A stretch of DNA of 64,000 bases. Origin: Sphingomonas aurea. GTDB taxonomy: Bacteria > Pseudomonadota > Alphaproteobacteria > Sphingomonadales > Sphingomonadaceae. Below, one piece after another: positions 31,055 through 40,442 of this stretch (the first letter of the stretch is position 1; each line of letters starts with the position of its first letter). Both the position numbers and the translations under genes were made by a program. The DNA lies in assembly GCF_030678875.1 (NCBI RefSeq), contig NZ_JAUUDS010000010.1:1-64000 (forward strand), read 5' to 3'. A model generated the notes under the pieces. The model worked only from the letters and a program-made list of their open reading frames with translations, did no database searches and had not been told where the DNA came from.

Positions 31055-32038
31055 ATGAAGCTCGGCATGATCGGCCTCGGCCGGATGGGCGGCAACATGG
31101 CGCGGCGGCTGATGGCCGGCGGTCACGAGATCGTCGCCTATGACCGCGATCAGGCGGCGGTGGACAAGCTGGTCGCCGACGGCGCGACCGGTGCCTCGTC
31201 GCTAGACGACATGCGGAGCAGACTGGGCGAGCAGGCGATCTGGTGGGTCATGCTGCCGGCCGGCGAGATCACCGAACAGACGGTGCAGGCGATCGCCGAC
31301 GGTGGCAGGGCAGGGGACGTCGTCATCGACGGCGGCAACAGTTTCTACAAGGACGATATCCGCCGCGCCAAGGCATTGCGCGAGAAGGATATCGACTATG
31401 TCGACGTCGGCACCTCCGGCGGGGTGTGGGGGCGCGAGCGCGGTTACTGCATGATGATCGGCGGGCGCGAGGAGGTACTGACCCGGCTCGACCCGATCTT
31501 CGAGACGCTGGCGCCGGGCCGCGGTGACATTCCGCGGACTCCGTACGACCGGCCGGAGGCGGACGACTGGCGGGCGGAGAAGGGCTTCATCCATGCCGGT
31601 CCCGCCGGGTCCGGGCATTTCGTGAAGATGGTCCATAACGGCATCGAGTATGGCCTGATGCAGGCCTATGCCGAGGGGTTCGACATCCTGAAGTCCAAGA
31701 GCAGCGAGCATCTGCCCGAGGACGAGCGGTTCGACCTGAACCTGACCGACATCGCCGAGGTGTGGCGCCGCGGCAGCGTGATCTCGTCCTGGCTGCTCGA
31801 CCTGACCGCGATCGCGCTGGCGAAGGACGGGATGCTCGAGCAGTTCACCGGCAACGTCGCCGATTCGGGCGAGGGCCAGTGGACGATCGACGCGGCGATG
31901 GAGGAGAAGGTGCCCGCCAACGTCCTCACCGCCTCGCTCTTCGCACGATACCGCAGCCGGATCGAGCATACGTTCGGGGACAAGGTGCTGTCGGCGATGC
32001 GCTTCGGCTTCGGTGGCCACACCGAGATCCCGCAGTGA
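31055..32038 (+). CDS. gnd: 6-phosphogluconate dehydrogenase, short decarboxylating form
   Basis: Converts 6-phosphogluconate to ribulose 5-phosphate. The 327-aa protein has an N-terminal Rossmann motif [13 protein letters not shown], the substrate-binding [15 protein letters not shown], and catalytic [17 protein letters not shown] followed by [10 protein letters not shown]. It is the short (GndA/YqeC-like) class of about 300-330 aa, lacking the long C-terminal domain of the 470-aa enzymes, and is usually NAD-preferring in relatives. The ATG at 31055 has GGAAGGA upstream; a GTG at 31040 is a weaker choice. Confidence 0.94.
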   Translation: MKLGMIGLGRMGGNMARRLMAGGHEIVAYDRDQAAVDKLVADGATGASSLDDMRSRLGEQAIWWVMLPAGEITEQTVQAIADGGRAGDVVIDGGNSFYKDDIRRAKALREKDIDYVDVGTSGGVWGRERGYCMMIGGREEVLTRLDPIFETLAPGRGDIPRTPYDRPEADDWRAEKGFIHAGPAGSGHFVKMVHNGIEYGLMQAYAEGFDILKSKSSEHLPEDERFDLNLTDIAEVWRRGSVISSWLLDLTAIALAKDGMLEQFTGNVADSGEGQWTIDAAMEEKVPANVLTASLFARYRSRIEHTFGDKVLSAMRFGFGGHTEIPQ

Positions 32039-32050
32039 GGCCGATCCAGA

Positions 32051-32178
32051 TCCTCCCCGGCACGGAGAGGGGGACCAGCGAAGCTGGTGGAGGGCGCTCT
32101 CCACAGGCGGATGCGTTTGCGGTGGCCCCCCTTCACCACGCGCCTCGCGCGCGGTTTCCCTCCCCTGAAAGGGAGGGG
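32051..32178. repeat. inverted pair of CTCCCC-type palindromic repeats without a gene
   Basis: The left copy (about 32051-32096) has a CCTCCCC/GGAGAGGGGG hairpin and GACCAGCG-AAGCTGGTGGAGGG. The right copy (about 32125-32178), in opposite orientation, has CCCCCCTTCACCACG, a GCGCGCGG stretch and a CCCTCCC-CTGAAA-GGGAGGG hairpin. It occupies the whole tal/gnd-to-HAD gap, and its final GGGAGGGG serves as the ribosome site for the HAD gene. Similar in plan to 45231-45359. Confidence 0.7.
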
Positions 32179-32180
32179 CT

Positions 32181-32993
32181 ATGACCATCCGCCTCCTCGT
32201 CTCCGACGTCGACGGCACGCTGGTCGACAAGCAGAAGCGGCTGACCGATGGCACCACCGCTGCGGTACGCCGCCTGCAGGCCGCGGGCATCGGCTTCACC
32301 CTGATCTCGGCGCGCCCGCGCTCGGGCATCATGCCGCTGATCGACGCGCTCGACCTCGATGCGCCGGTCGGCGCGTTCAACGGCGGCATCATCTTTCGCC
32401 GCTCGGGCGAGGTGATCGAGCACCACCGCATCGGCCCGTCGGTCGCGCACGGCATCTGGGACGCGGTCGGCGATGCCGCGGTCGACCGCTGGGTCTTCGC
32501 CGACGATCGCTGGTATGCCTCGACCGATCAGGGCGTGCATGTCGAGCATGAGCGGATCGCGTCCGACCAAGAGCCGATCGTCACGCAGGATTTCGCCGCG
32601 CTGCTCGACCGGGCCGACAAGATCACCTTCGTCAGCGACGACGAGGCGCTGCTGCGCGCGCTCCACGACCGGGTGCGGCCCCGCTATGGCGAGGAGGCGA
32701 CGGTGGTGCAGAGCCAGACCTATTATCTCGACGTCACGGCGCTCCAGGCCAACAAGGGCGCAGGCATTGCCGAACTGGCCGCGGCGTTCGACGTGACCCT
32801 CACCGAAACCGCCGCGATCGGCGACCAGGCCAACGACCTGCCGATGCTCGACCGTGCCGGCCTGTCCATCGCGATGGGCAACGCGCCCCAACCGGTGCAG
32901 GATCGCGCCGATCACGTCACCCTGGGCAACGATGCGGACGGCGTCGCCCATGCCATCGACACCATTATCTTGAAACAGGATCACACCGCATGA
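32181..32993 (+). CDS. HAD superfamily IIB (Cof-type) sugar-phosphate phosphatase
   Basis: A 270-aa hydrolase with motif I VSDVDGTLVDK, a large C2-type cap, and motif IV AIGDQANDLPML, all diagnostic for Cof-type HAD phosphatases, which act on sugar phosphates or cofactor phosphates such as FMN or PLP. Substrate is not predictable. The start uses the GGGAGGGG end of the upstream repeat as ribosome site. Its TGA overlaps the ATG of the following gene (ATGA), so the two are translationally coupled. Confidence 0.92.
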   Translation: MTIRLLVSDVDGTLVDKQKRLTDGTTAAVRRLQAAGIGFTLISARPRSGIMPLIDALDLDAPVGAFNGGIIFRRSGEVIEHHRIGPSVAHGIWDAVGDAAVDRWVFADDRWYASTDQGVHVEHERIASDQEPIVTQDFAALLDRADKITFVSDDEALLRALHDRVRPRYGEEATVVQSQTYYLDVTALQANKGAGIAELAAAFDVTLTETAAIGDQANDLPMLDRAGLSIAMGNAPQPVQDRADHVTLGNDADGVAHAIDTIILKQDHTA

Positions 32994-33736
32994 AGCAGCT
33001 CGTCGCCTTCGACCTTGACGGAACCCTGGCCGAGAGCAAGCAGCCGCTGAAGGACGATATGGGGCAGGCGCTGGCCGACCTGCTGACCGTCGCGCATGTC
33101 GCGGTCATCTCGGGCGGGGACTGGCCGCAGTTCGACAAGCAGGTCGCCAGCCGCCTGCCCGAGCATGCCGACCGCTCGCGCCTGTGGCTGATGCCGACCA
33201 CCGGCACCAAGCTGTTCGTCCACAGGGACGGTGGCTGGCAGACCGTCTATGCCGAGCTGTTCTCCGAGGAGAAGCGGCAGGAAATCATCGCCGCCTTCAA
33301 CGCTTCGCTGGAGGCGACCGGCTTCGTGCCCGAGCAGGTCTGGGGCGAGCGGATCGAGGATCGCGGTAGCCAGATCACGTTTTCCGCCCTCGGCCAGCAG
33401 GCGCCGATCGAGGCGAAGGAGCATTGGGATCCGGACTTCGCCAAGCGCAAGGTGATCCAGGCCGATCTGCGCAAGCGTCTGCCGGGCCTGTCGATCAACA
33501 TGGGCGGCGCCACCTCGATCGACATCACGCAGGAGGGCGTCGACAAGGCGTATGGCCTGAAGCGGCTGCGCGACGAGAGCGGCATTCCGCTGGACGCGAT
33601 GATGTTCATCGGCGACGCGATCTTCCCCGGCGGCAACGACTATCCGGCCAAGGAACTCGGCCTCGACACGGTTCGCGTCCGCGATCCGGAAGAAACGCTG
33701 AGCGTCATCGCCGCCATCGTGGCGTGCCAGAAGTAG
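32990..33736 (+). CDS. HAD-IIB protein resembling eukaryotic-type phosphomannomutase
   Basis: The 248-aa protein has motif I FDLDGTLAES (Asp8, Asp10), a PMM-like cap with GSQITFSALG where PMM has a GMLNVSPIGR-type stretch, SINMGGATSIDI followed by GVDKAYGL, and motif IV IGDAIFPGGNDY, which strongly recalls the GDxxxPGGNDHE of PMM1/PMM2. One of the substrate arginines (that of SPIGR) appears replaced by Gln. It may interconvert mannose 6- and 1-phosphate or act as a phosphatase on a related sugar phosphate. Coupled to the preceding Cof-type gene. Confidence 0.8.
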   Translation: MKQLVAFDLDGTLAESKQPLKDDMGQALADLLTVAHVAVISGGDWPQFDKQVASRLPEHADRSRLWLMPTTGTKLFVHRDGGWQTVYAELFSEEKRQEIIAAFNASLEATGFVPEQVWGERIEDRGSQITFSALGQQAPIEAKEHWDPDFAKRKVIQADLRKRLPGLSINMGGATSIDITQEGVDKAYGLKRLRDESGIPLDAMMFIGDAIFPGGNDYPAKELGLDTVRVRDPEETLSVIAAIVACQK

Positions 33737-33818
33737 AATCGTTTCGCCCGGCCATCGGTTTGCAATGGCCGGGCAAAGCGTCCATGCCATGTCCCTGAAA
33801 AAGAACACGGACGCACGC

Positions 33819-35957
33819 ATGGCTTCGCAGAGCTTTACTACCGATCCTCGCGCCGATCTGACCGGGTGCGACCGCGAACCCATCCATGTCCCGGGATCGA
33901 TCCAGCCGCATGGCCTCCTGCTGATCGCCGACGCCCGTACCCTGATGGTGGTGGCGGGGGCGGGCGATCTGGAGGCGCGGATCGGCGCCGACTGGCTCGG
34001 CACGAAACTGCCCGACCTGCTGGGCCAGGATATCGCCGCGCTGCTGGAGGCGGTGACGGCAGGGCCGGGTGGCACGGTGGTCGGCCAGCCGGTGACGCTG
34101 GCGGGCGAGCGTTTCGACGTCGCCTTCCACCGCGCCGGCGATCTGCTGCTGGTGGAACTGGAACCCTCCGCGGCCGAGCCGATCGGCGCCGGCACGATGC
34201 TCGGCCGGCTCGACCTGCTGGCGCAGGGGTTCGAGCGGGCGAGCGATCTTCAGGGGCTGTGCGACCGGGCCGCGATCGCGTTTCGGCAGCTGACCGGGTT
34301 CGACCGGGTGATGGTCTATCGCTTCCTCGACGATGATGCCGGTCGCGTCGTGGCGGAGGATCGCGATCCGGCGCTCGGCACCTTCCTGCATCATCACTTT
34401 CCCGCGTCCGACATCCCGCGCCAGGCGCGGGCGCTCTACGTGCGCAATCGCGCGCGTGCGATCCCCAATGTCGATTACCTGCCCCAGCCGATCCGCCCGG
34501 AGAGCTTCGCCGGTACGGACCTGAGCGACGTCGGCGTGCGCAGCGTCTCGCCGATACACCTCCAGTATCTGCGCAACATGGGCGTGGAGGCTTCGGCCTC
34601 GATCTCGATCGTCAAGGACGGGCTGCTCTGGGGGCTGATCGCCTGCCACCATAACAGCCCGCGCGCGCTGCCCGCCGACGTGCGGCAGGCGGCGGCCACG
34701 CTCGCCTCTTCGCTGGCGCGGCAGGTGCGTGCCCGGGAAGAGGCGGAAACCTATCGTGAGCGGCTGCGGCTGCGCGCGGCGGAGGACGGGCTGGTCGCGC
34801 GGCTGGCCGATGCGTCGGAACTCCGTGCCGCGGTCGAGCGGACCAAGGCCGACCTGCGAACGATGCTGGGCGCGGATGGGTTCGCGCTGGTCGACGGACA
34901 GGCGGTGGTCGCCGACGGCGTCTGCCCGCCCGATCACGTGGTGGTCGAGCTTGCGGCATGGGCGCGCCTCCACGGTGGCATGGAGCCGTTCGCCACGCAC
35001 GAGCTGGCGACGCTGCGACCCGCCGCGGCCGTGGATAGCGGGACGGTCAGCGGCCTGCTGGCCGTGCCGCTGATCGAACAGGGCGCGACCTTGCTGTGGT
35101 TCCGGGTCGAGCAGGTCGAGGAGATCGAGTGGGCGGGCAACCCGCATAAGGCCGTCGCTCTGACCCCTGGCGCGACGCTCAGCCCGCGCGCCTCGTTCGC
35201 GACGTGGAGCGAGGCGGTGCGCGGTCGCTCGCGTCGCTGGACGCTGGAGGAGATCGAAGGCGCATATCGCCTGCGCCGCACCTTCCAGGACGCCTGCCGC
35301 TCCCGCGAGCTGCGCGACCTCAACGCGCATCTGAACAGGACGCTGGCCGACAAGGACGCGCTGCTGGTCCAGAAGGACCTGCTGATGAAGGAGGTCGACC
35401 ATCGCATCCAGAACAGCCTGCAGCTCGTCGGCGCATTCCTGGCGATGCAGGCGCGCGCCGCCGGGCCGGGCACGGTCGCCGACCAGCTGATCGAGGCGCA
35501 GGCGCGGCTGTCCGCCGTGGCGCTGGTCCATCGCCGGCTGTACCGCGACGACCAGATCGAGACGATCGACCTGTCGCGCTACCTGGAGGAGCTGGTCGGC
35601 GACATGAAGGCGTCGCTGGGTGCCGAATGGGGCAGGCGGATGAAGGTCGATCTGGCGCCCGTCCTGATCCCAACCGACCGGGCGGTGAACATCGGCCTGG
35701 TGATGACCGAACTGGTCATCAACGCGACCAAATATGCCTATGCCGGCGCGCCCGGACCGATCTCAATCGCGCTGGAGCAGCATCGCAACCGGCTGCGCCT
35801 GATCGTCGCGGACGAGGGTGGCGGCAAGAGCGGCGTACATAGCGGCTTCGGCAGCCGGATGATGACGGCGGTCGTGTCCAGCCTCGACGGCGAGATGCTC
35901 TTCACCGACAATGCGCCGGGGCTGCGCGCGATCCTGACCGCACCGTTGACGGCGTAG
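33819..35957 (+). CDS. bacteriophytochrome histidine kinase (PAS-GAF-PHY-HWE/HisKA_2)
   Basis: Red/far-red photoreceptor kinase. In order it has the biliverdin-binding Cys in LTGCDREPIHVPGS (residue 17 from this start), a PAS domain, a GAF with FPASDIPRQARALY, the PHY tongue PRASFATWSE, a dimerisation/phosphoacceptor helix with EVDHRIQNSLQ (His near 528, HisKA_2/HWE type) and a HATPase with NATKYAYAG. Three ATGs (33765, 33789, 33819) are possible; the last puts the Cys at the usual distance. No response regulator is fused or adjacent. The convergent heme oxygenase gene supplies the chromophore. Confidence 0.93.
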   Translation: MASQSFTTDPRADLTGCDREPIHVPGSIQPHGLLLIADARTLMVVAGAGDLEARIGADWLGTKLPDLLGQDIAALLEAVTAGPGGTVVGQPVTLAGERFDVAFHRAGDLLLVELEPSAAEPIGAGTMLGRLDLLAQGFERASDLQGLCDRAAIAFRQLTGFDRVMVYRFLDDDAGRVVAEDRDPALGTFLHHHFPASDIPRQARALYVRNRARAIPNVDYLPQPIRPESFAGTDLSDVGVRSVSPIHLQYLRNMGVEASASISIVKDGLLWGLIACHHNSPRALPADVRQAAATLASSLARQVRAREEAETYRERLRLRAAEDGLVARLADASELRAAVERTKADLRTMLGADGFALVDGQAVVADGVCPPDHVVVELAAWARLHGGMEPFATHELATLRPAAAVDSGTVSGLLAVPLIEQGATLLWFRVEQVEEIEWAGNPHKAVALTPGATLSPRASFATWSEAVRGRSRRWTLEEIEGAYRLRRTFQDACRSRELRDLNAHLNRTLADKDALLVQKDLLMKEVDHRIQNSLQLVGAFLAMQARAAGPGTVADQLIEAQARLSAVALVHRRLYRDDQIETIDLSRYLEELVGDMKASLGAEWGRRMKVDLAPVLIPTDRAVNIGLVMTELVINATKYAYAGAPGPISIALEQHRNRLRLIVADEGGGKSGVHSGFGSRMMTAVVSSLDGEMLFTDNAPGLRAILTAPLTA

Positions 35958-35960
35958 GCG

Positions 35961-36470
35961 CTAAGACGCTGCCGCCTGCGAATACAGGTCGAAGGTGGCA
36001 TGCGCCCCGGCCAGCAGGCCGTCGCGCCACACGGCGTCGGCCCCGCGTGCATCGATCGCCGCGAGCAGCGCCCGCCACTCGCCCGACAGGTGGCGCGCCG
36101 CGAGGTAGCGTGAGGGCAGTGCGGCGGGAACGCCGCGCGCCAGCATGGTGCCGCCGAGCCGCGACCCCTCGATCACATAGAGGGCACCCCACGCCGCACC
36201 CGGTCGCTCGGGCAGCGTGAACGGGAGCGGCACCGGCGTCGACAGGTCGAGATCGGCAAGGTCCGCCGCCAGCAGGCTGGTCCGCTCGCGCCACGCCGGC
36301 AGTTCGTCGTGACGCGCCAATACCGCCTCCGCCGCCGGCAGCGCGCGGGCATGGGCGGTCAGGAACGCGGCATAGGCGATCGGGTCGGTCAGGTCGTACC
36401 CGCCGAACGCCGCATCGACCCGGTCGTGCGAGGCCGATGTGGCGGCGCGCAGCTGCTGGACGGCACTCAC
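35961..36470 (-). CDS. bphO: heme oxygenase-like protein (biliverdin-producing, BphO type)
   Basis: Opens heme to biliverdin, the chromophore of the convergent bacteriophytochrome. The 169-aa protein has the proximal-His segment ATSASHDRVDAAF and the distal-helix pattern ALYVIEGSRLGGTMLAR. The start is a GTG at 36470 that overlaps the stop of the upstream symporter gene as GTGA; no ATG fits. Its stop is 3 bases from the phytochrome stop. Expression from the symporter promoter rather than with the phytochrome is implied by the layout. Confidence 0.88.
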   Translation of the reverse strand: MSAVQQLRAATSASHDRVDAAFGGYDLTDPIAYAAFLTAHARALPAAEAVLARHDELPAWRERTSLLAADLADLDLSTPVPLPFTLPERPGAAWGALYVIEGSRLGGTMLARGVPAALPSRYLAARHLSGEWRALLAAIDARGADAVWRDGLLAGAHATFDLYSQAAAS

Positions 36471-37756
36471 GTCGCGGCGGGACCGGGCTGGGCGGCGGCG
36501 TCGACGGGCGCGATCTGGTCGATCAGCCCCTGTCGCTTGGCGACGAGGGTCGGCACCAGCGCCTGCCCGGCGACATTCACCGCCGTCCGCCCCATGTCGA
36601 GGATCGGATCGATCGCCAGCAGCAGCCCCGCGCCCTCCAGCGGCAGGCCCAGCGTCGACAGCGTCAGCGTCAGCATGACGAGCGCGCCGGTCAGCCCGGC
36701 GGTTGCCGCCGATCCCACCACCGACACCAGCACGATCAGCAGATAGTCCGTCGCGTGGAGCGGGATCGCATGGTACTGCGCAACGAACAGCGCCGCGATC
36801 GCCGGATAGATCGCCGCGCACCCGTCCATCTTGGTCGTCGCGGCGAAGGGGACGGCAAAGGCGGCGTAGCTGCGCGGCACGCCGATCCGCTCGACCGACG
36901 CCTCGGTCACCGGCAGCGTCGCGATCGACGAGCGCGATACGAAGCCCAGCTGGATCGCCGGCCACGCGGCGGCGAAGAAGCGGCCGACAGAAAGCCCGTT
37001 CGCCTTCAGCAGCGTTGGGTAGACGACCAGCAGTACCAGCCCCAGGCCCAGATAGACGGCGCTGGCGAAGCTGCCGAGCGCGGCCAGCGACTGCCAGCCA
37101 TATTGCACCACCGCGTGGCCGAGCAGCCCGGCGGTACCGATCGGGGTCAGCCGCACCACCCAGCGCAGGATGCGGCGGCAGATCGCGAGCAGCGAGGCGT
37201 TGAAGGCCAGGAACGGCGCCCCCGCGTCGCCGCTGCGCACCGCGGCGATGCCGATCGCAATGGCGATGACGATGATCTGCAGGATGTTGAATGACAGCCC
37301 GGTCTGCAACGCCCCGTCCGCATCCGCCTTAGTCGAGGCGGACAGGCCCAGCAGGTTCGACGGCACCAGCCCGCGCAGGAAGTCGAGCCACGATCCCGTC
37401 GTCGCCGGCCGCACCGCCGCGGCCATGTCGACGCCGTCGCGGACGCCGGGCTGGATGATGGTGCCGAGCAGCAGGCCGATCGTCACGGCGATCAGTGCGG
37501 TGATCGCGAACCACGCCAGCGTTCCGGCGACCAGCCGGGCGGCGTTGCCCAAGTCGCGCAGCGCCGCGATCGATGCGACGATGGCGGTGAACACCAGCGG
37601 CACCACCAGTACGCGCAGCAGCTGGATGAAGATCTCGCCGACAATGCGCAGCGTCTCCGCCAGCGGACCGCCGCCGACCTGCCGCGCCCAGAAGCCGCAC
37701 GACAGGCCGATCGCCATGCCGATGAACACCTGCACGCTGAAAGATGGCCGTTTCAT
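36467..37756 (-). CDS. dicarboxylate/amino acid:cation symporter (DAACS family)
   Basis: A 429-aa inner-membrane carrier of the GltP/DctA type with about eight hydrophobic helices, reentrant-loop sequences (GSAATAGLTGALVMLTLTL) and a conserved SSIATLPVTEAS-type serine-rich motif. It imports glutamate, aspartate or C4-dicarboxylates with protons or sodium. The ATG at 37756 was chosen since MKRPSFSVQVF begins the first helix; the frame is open upstream without a good ribosome site. Overlaps the heme oxygenase start. Confidence 0.92.
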   Translation of the reverse strand: MKRPSFSVQVFIGMAIGLSCGFWARQVGGGPLAETLRIVGEIFIQLLRVLVVPLVFTAIVASIAALRDLGNAARLVAGTLAWFAITALIAVTIGLLLGTIIQPGVRDGVDMAAAVRPATTGSWLDFLRGLVPSNLLGLSASTKADADGALQTGLSFNILQIIVIAIAIGIAAVRSGDAGAPFLAFNASLLAICRRILRWVVRLTPIGTAGLLGHAVVQYGWQSLAALGSFASAVYLGLGLVLLVVYPTLLKANGLSVGRFFAAAWPAIQLGFVSRSSIATLPVTEASVERIGVPRSYAAFAVPFAATTKMDGCAAIYPAIAALFVAQYHAIPLHATDYLLIVLVSVVGSAATAGLTGALVMLTLTLSTLGLPLEGAGLLLAIDPILDMGRTAVNVAGQALVPTLVAKRQGLIDQIAPVDAAAQPGPAAT

Positions 37757-37904
37757 CCATCCCCGATGCGCCGGACCGCCTTGTCCTTGCCAGCAAAATC
37801 CGCAGTGCGGCAGCCAAGCGAACCTATCGGCGCCTTTCTTCCGCCGCGATCGCCGGGTTCGATGCCGTTGACTATGTTCCTGCGCGTGGCATGTCTCGGC
37901 TCCG

Positions 37905-40442
37905 ATGCCGCTGCGCCACCTCTTCGCCCCCAGCGGGCCCGCCGATGCCTGGCCCGCCGGCGGTGGCGAGTGCGGACGGTTGATCCGCACGCGCGACTGG
38001 TCGGACACCGCGCTGGGGCCGGTGCGCAACTGGCCGGCGGCGCTGCGCGTGACCGTATCGAACCTGCTGGGTTCACCGGTGCCGCAGGTGCTGGTCTGGG
38101 GCGGGGATCACGTCGTCCTCTACAATGACGGCTATGTCGCCATTGCCGGGGCCGCGCATCCCACGACGTTGGGCAGCGCGATCGTCACCGCCGATCCGGC
38201 GATCTGGCACTGGAGCCACGACGTGCTGAGCCGCGGCATGCAGGGGGAGGTCGTCGCCTTTCGCGACCAGCCGCTGCGGGTCGAAGACGGCCAGCAGACC
38301 GTGTTCCTCGACCTGTACTACACCCCGGTGCGGCACGAGGACGGCACAGTTGGCGGGGTGCTGTGCACGCTGATCGACAATACCGCGCGCGTCGGCGCCG
38401 AGCGCGAGGCGGGGCGGCGAGAGGCGGAGCTGCGCGAGCTGACCGACGCGCTGCCGGTGCTCATCACCTATTTCGACCGCGACCTGATCTGTCGCTTCGC
38501 CAACAGCTATTTCCACGAATTCCTGGGCCTGCGCCCCGATCAGGTGATCGGGCGCCGCTGGGGCGAGATCGCCGGTGACGACGCAGCCGCCGCCCGCCTG
38601 CCGCTGGTCCGCCGCGCGCTGGCGGGAGAGCGGGTGTCGGCGGAGGCGGTCATCACCCACCGCGACGGCGGCCAGCGCCGCGTCGAGGTCCAGTATGTCC
38701 CGCGCGTCGAGGCGGACGGCACCGTCGCCGGCTTCCAGTCGCTGACGTTCGAGGTCGAGAAGCGGGTGCGGCGCGAAGAGGCGCTGAACGCCAGCAACGA
38801 CCGGTTCCGCGCCGCGATGGATGCGGTGCACGGCGTGCTGTGGACCAACGATGCCGAGGGACGGATGACCGGCGAGCAGCCCGGTTGGGCGGCGCTGACC
38901 GGGCAGGGGCCGGCAGAATATTCCGGCTATGGCTGGACTCGTGCGATCCATCCCGCCGATGTCGAGCCGACGGTCGCGGCGTGGCGCAAGTCGGTCGAGA
39001 CGTCGGCACCGTTCATGTTCGAGCATCGGGTGCGGCGCTTCGACGGGCAGTGGCGCGTCTTCCTGATCCGTGCGGTGCCGACCCGCAGTCGCGACGGGAC
39101 GCTGGACGGCTGGGTCGGCGTCCACACCGACATCACCGAACAGCGCGCCGCCGAGGAGGCGCTGCGCGAGCAGGCGACGGCGCTCACCCGCCAGATCGCC
39201 CAGCGCCGCCATGCCGAGGAGCAGCTGCGCCAGCTGAACGAGACACTAGAGGCGCGCATCGCCGCCGAGATCGCCGAGCGGCGCCAGGCCGAGGCGGCCC
39301 TGATCCAGGCGCAGAAGATGGAGATGATCGGCCAGCTGACCGGCGGCGTCGCGCATGATTTCAACAATCTGCTCCAGATCGTCTCCGGCAACCTCCAACT
39401 GGTCGACCGCGACGTCGCCGATCAGCCCCGTGTCGCCCGCCGCGTCGCCAACGCCATGGCCGGCGTCGAACGCGGGGCGAAGCTCGCCGCGCAGCTGCTC
39501 GCCTTCGGTCGGCGCCAGGCGCTGGAACCGCGGATCGTCAACCTCGCGCGGCTGCTCGACGGCATGGATGAGCTGCTGCGCCGTGCGGTGGGTGAGGGGG
39601 TGGTGATCGACCGGGCGGTGGCGCCGGACCTCTGGAACATCTTCATCGATCCCGCCCGGATCGAGAATGCGCTGCTCAACCTCGCGATCAATGCCCGCGA
39701 CGCGATGGAGGGCATGGGGCGGCTGACGATCGAGATCGGGAACGTCGCCTTGCCCGCGCAGGGTGACGTCGCGGCCGGCGACTATGTCCGGCTGGCGGTG
39801 GGCGATACCGGCACCGGCATGCCCCCGGCGATCGCCGAGCGGGTGTTCGAGCCCTTTTTCTCGACCAAGCGCGAGGGGAAGGGCAGCGGCCTGGGCCTGT
39901 CGATGGTCTATGGTTTCGTCCGCCAGTCCGGCGGCCATGTCGAGTTGCGCACCGCGGAAGGGGAGGGGACGACGGTCGCCCTGTTCCTGCCCCGCGCGCA
40001 CGGCGCGGCCGATGCCGAGCTGCCGGTCGACCACGCGGCAGCGGTCGGCGGCACCGAGACGGTATTGGTGGTGGAGGACGATACCGAGGTCCGCGTCACC
40101 GTCGTCGAGATGTTCCGCGACCTGGGCTACACCGTCCTGACCGCACCCGACGCGGTCCAGGCGCTGGCGGTACTGGACGCGGCCGGGCCGGTCGACCTGC
40201 TGTTCACCGACGTCATCATGCCGGGCCCGCTCGACAGCGCGGCGATGGCGCGGGCGGCGCAGGAGCGGCGACCGGGGCTCGCGGTACTGTTCACCTCCGG
40301 CTATGCCGAGGACGGGATCGTCCATGGCGGGCGACTGGACGCGGGGCTGGCGCTGCTGCCCAAACCCTATAGCCGCGAGGCGCTGGCCCGGCGCGTCCGG
40401 CAGGTGCTGGGCGCGCGGGCGAATGGAGAGGCGACACGATGA
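37905..40442 (+). CDS. PAS-containing hybrid histidine kinase with C-terminal receiver
   Basis: An 845-aa predicted soluble sensor kinase. Three PAS/PAC modules (about residues 40-150, 175-280, 300-405) precede a coiled coil, a HisKA phosphoacceptor (GGVAHDFNNLLQ, His near 483), a HATPase with NARDAMEGMG and a GLGLSMVYGF lid, and a CheY-like receiver with acceptor Asp in LLFTDVIMPG (near 768). No transmembrane segment is visible. Signal unknown. It lies divergent from the symporter; its stop overlaps the MAPEG gene start (ATGA). Confidence 0.93.
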   Translation: MPLRHLFAPSGPADAWPAGGGECGRLIRTRDWSDTALGPVRNWPAALRVTVSNLLGSPVPQVLVWGGDHVVLYNDGYVAIAGAAHPTTLGSAIVTADPAIWHWSHDVLSRGMQGEVVAFRDQPLRVEDGQQTVFLDLYYTPVRHEDGTVGGVLCTLIDNTARVGAEREAGRREAELRELTDALPVLITYFDRDLICRFANSYFHEFLGLRPDQVIGRRWGEIAGDDAAAARLPLVRRALAGERVSAEAVITHRDGGQRRVEVQYVPRVEADGTVAGFQSLTFEVEKRVRREEALNASNDRFRAAMDAVHGVLWTNDAEGRMTGEQPGWAALTGQGPAEYSGYGWTRAIHPADVEPTVAAWRKSVETSAPFMFEHRVRRFDGQWRVFLIRAVPTRSRDGTLDGWVGVHTDITEQRAAEEALREQATALTRQIAQRRHAEEQLRQLNETLEARIAAEIAERRQAEAALIQAQKMEMIGQLTGGVAHDFNNLLQIVSGNLQLVDRDVADQPRVARRVANAMAGVERGAKLAAQLLAFGRRQALEPRIVNLARLLDGMDELLRRAVGEGVVIDRAVAPDLWNIFIDPARIENALLNLAINARDAMEGMGRLTIEIGNVALPAQGDVAAGDYVRLAVGDTGTGMPPAIAERVFEPFFSTKREGKGSGLGLSMVYGFVRQSGGHVELRTAEGEGTTVALFLPRAHGAADAELPVDHAAAVGGTETVLVVEDDTEVRVTVVEMFRDLGYTVLTAPDAVQALAVLDAAGPVDLLFTDVIMPGPLDSAAMARAAQERRPGLAVLFTSGYAEDGIVHGGRLDAGLALLPKPYSREALARRVRQVLGARANGEATR

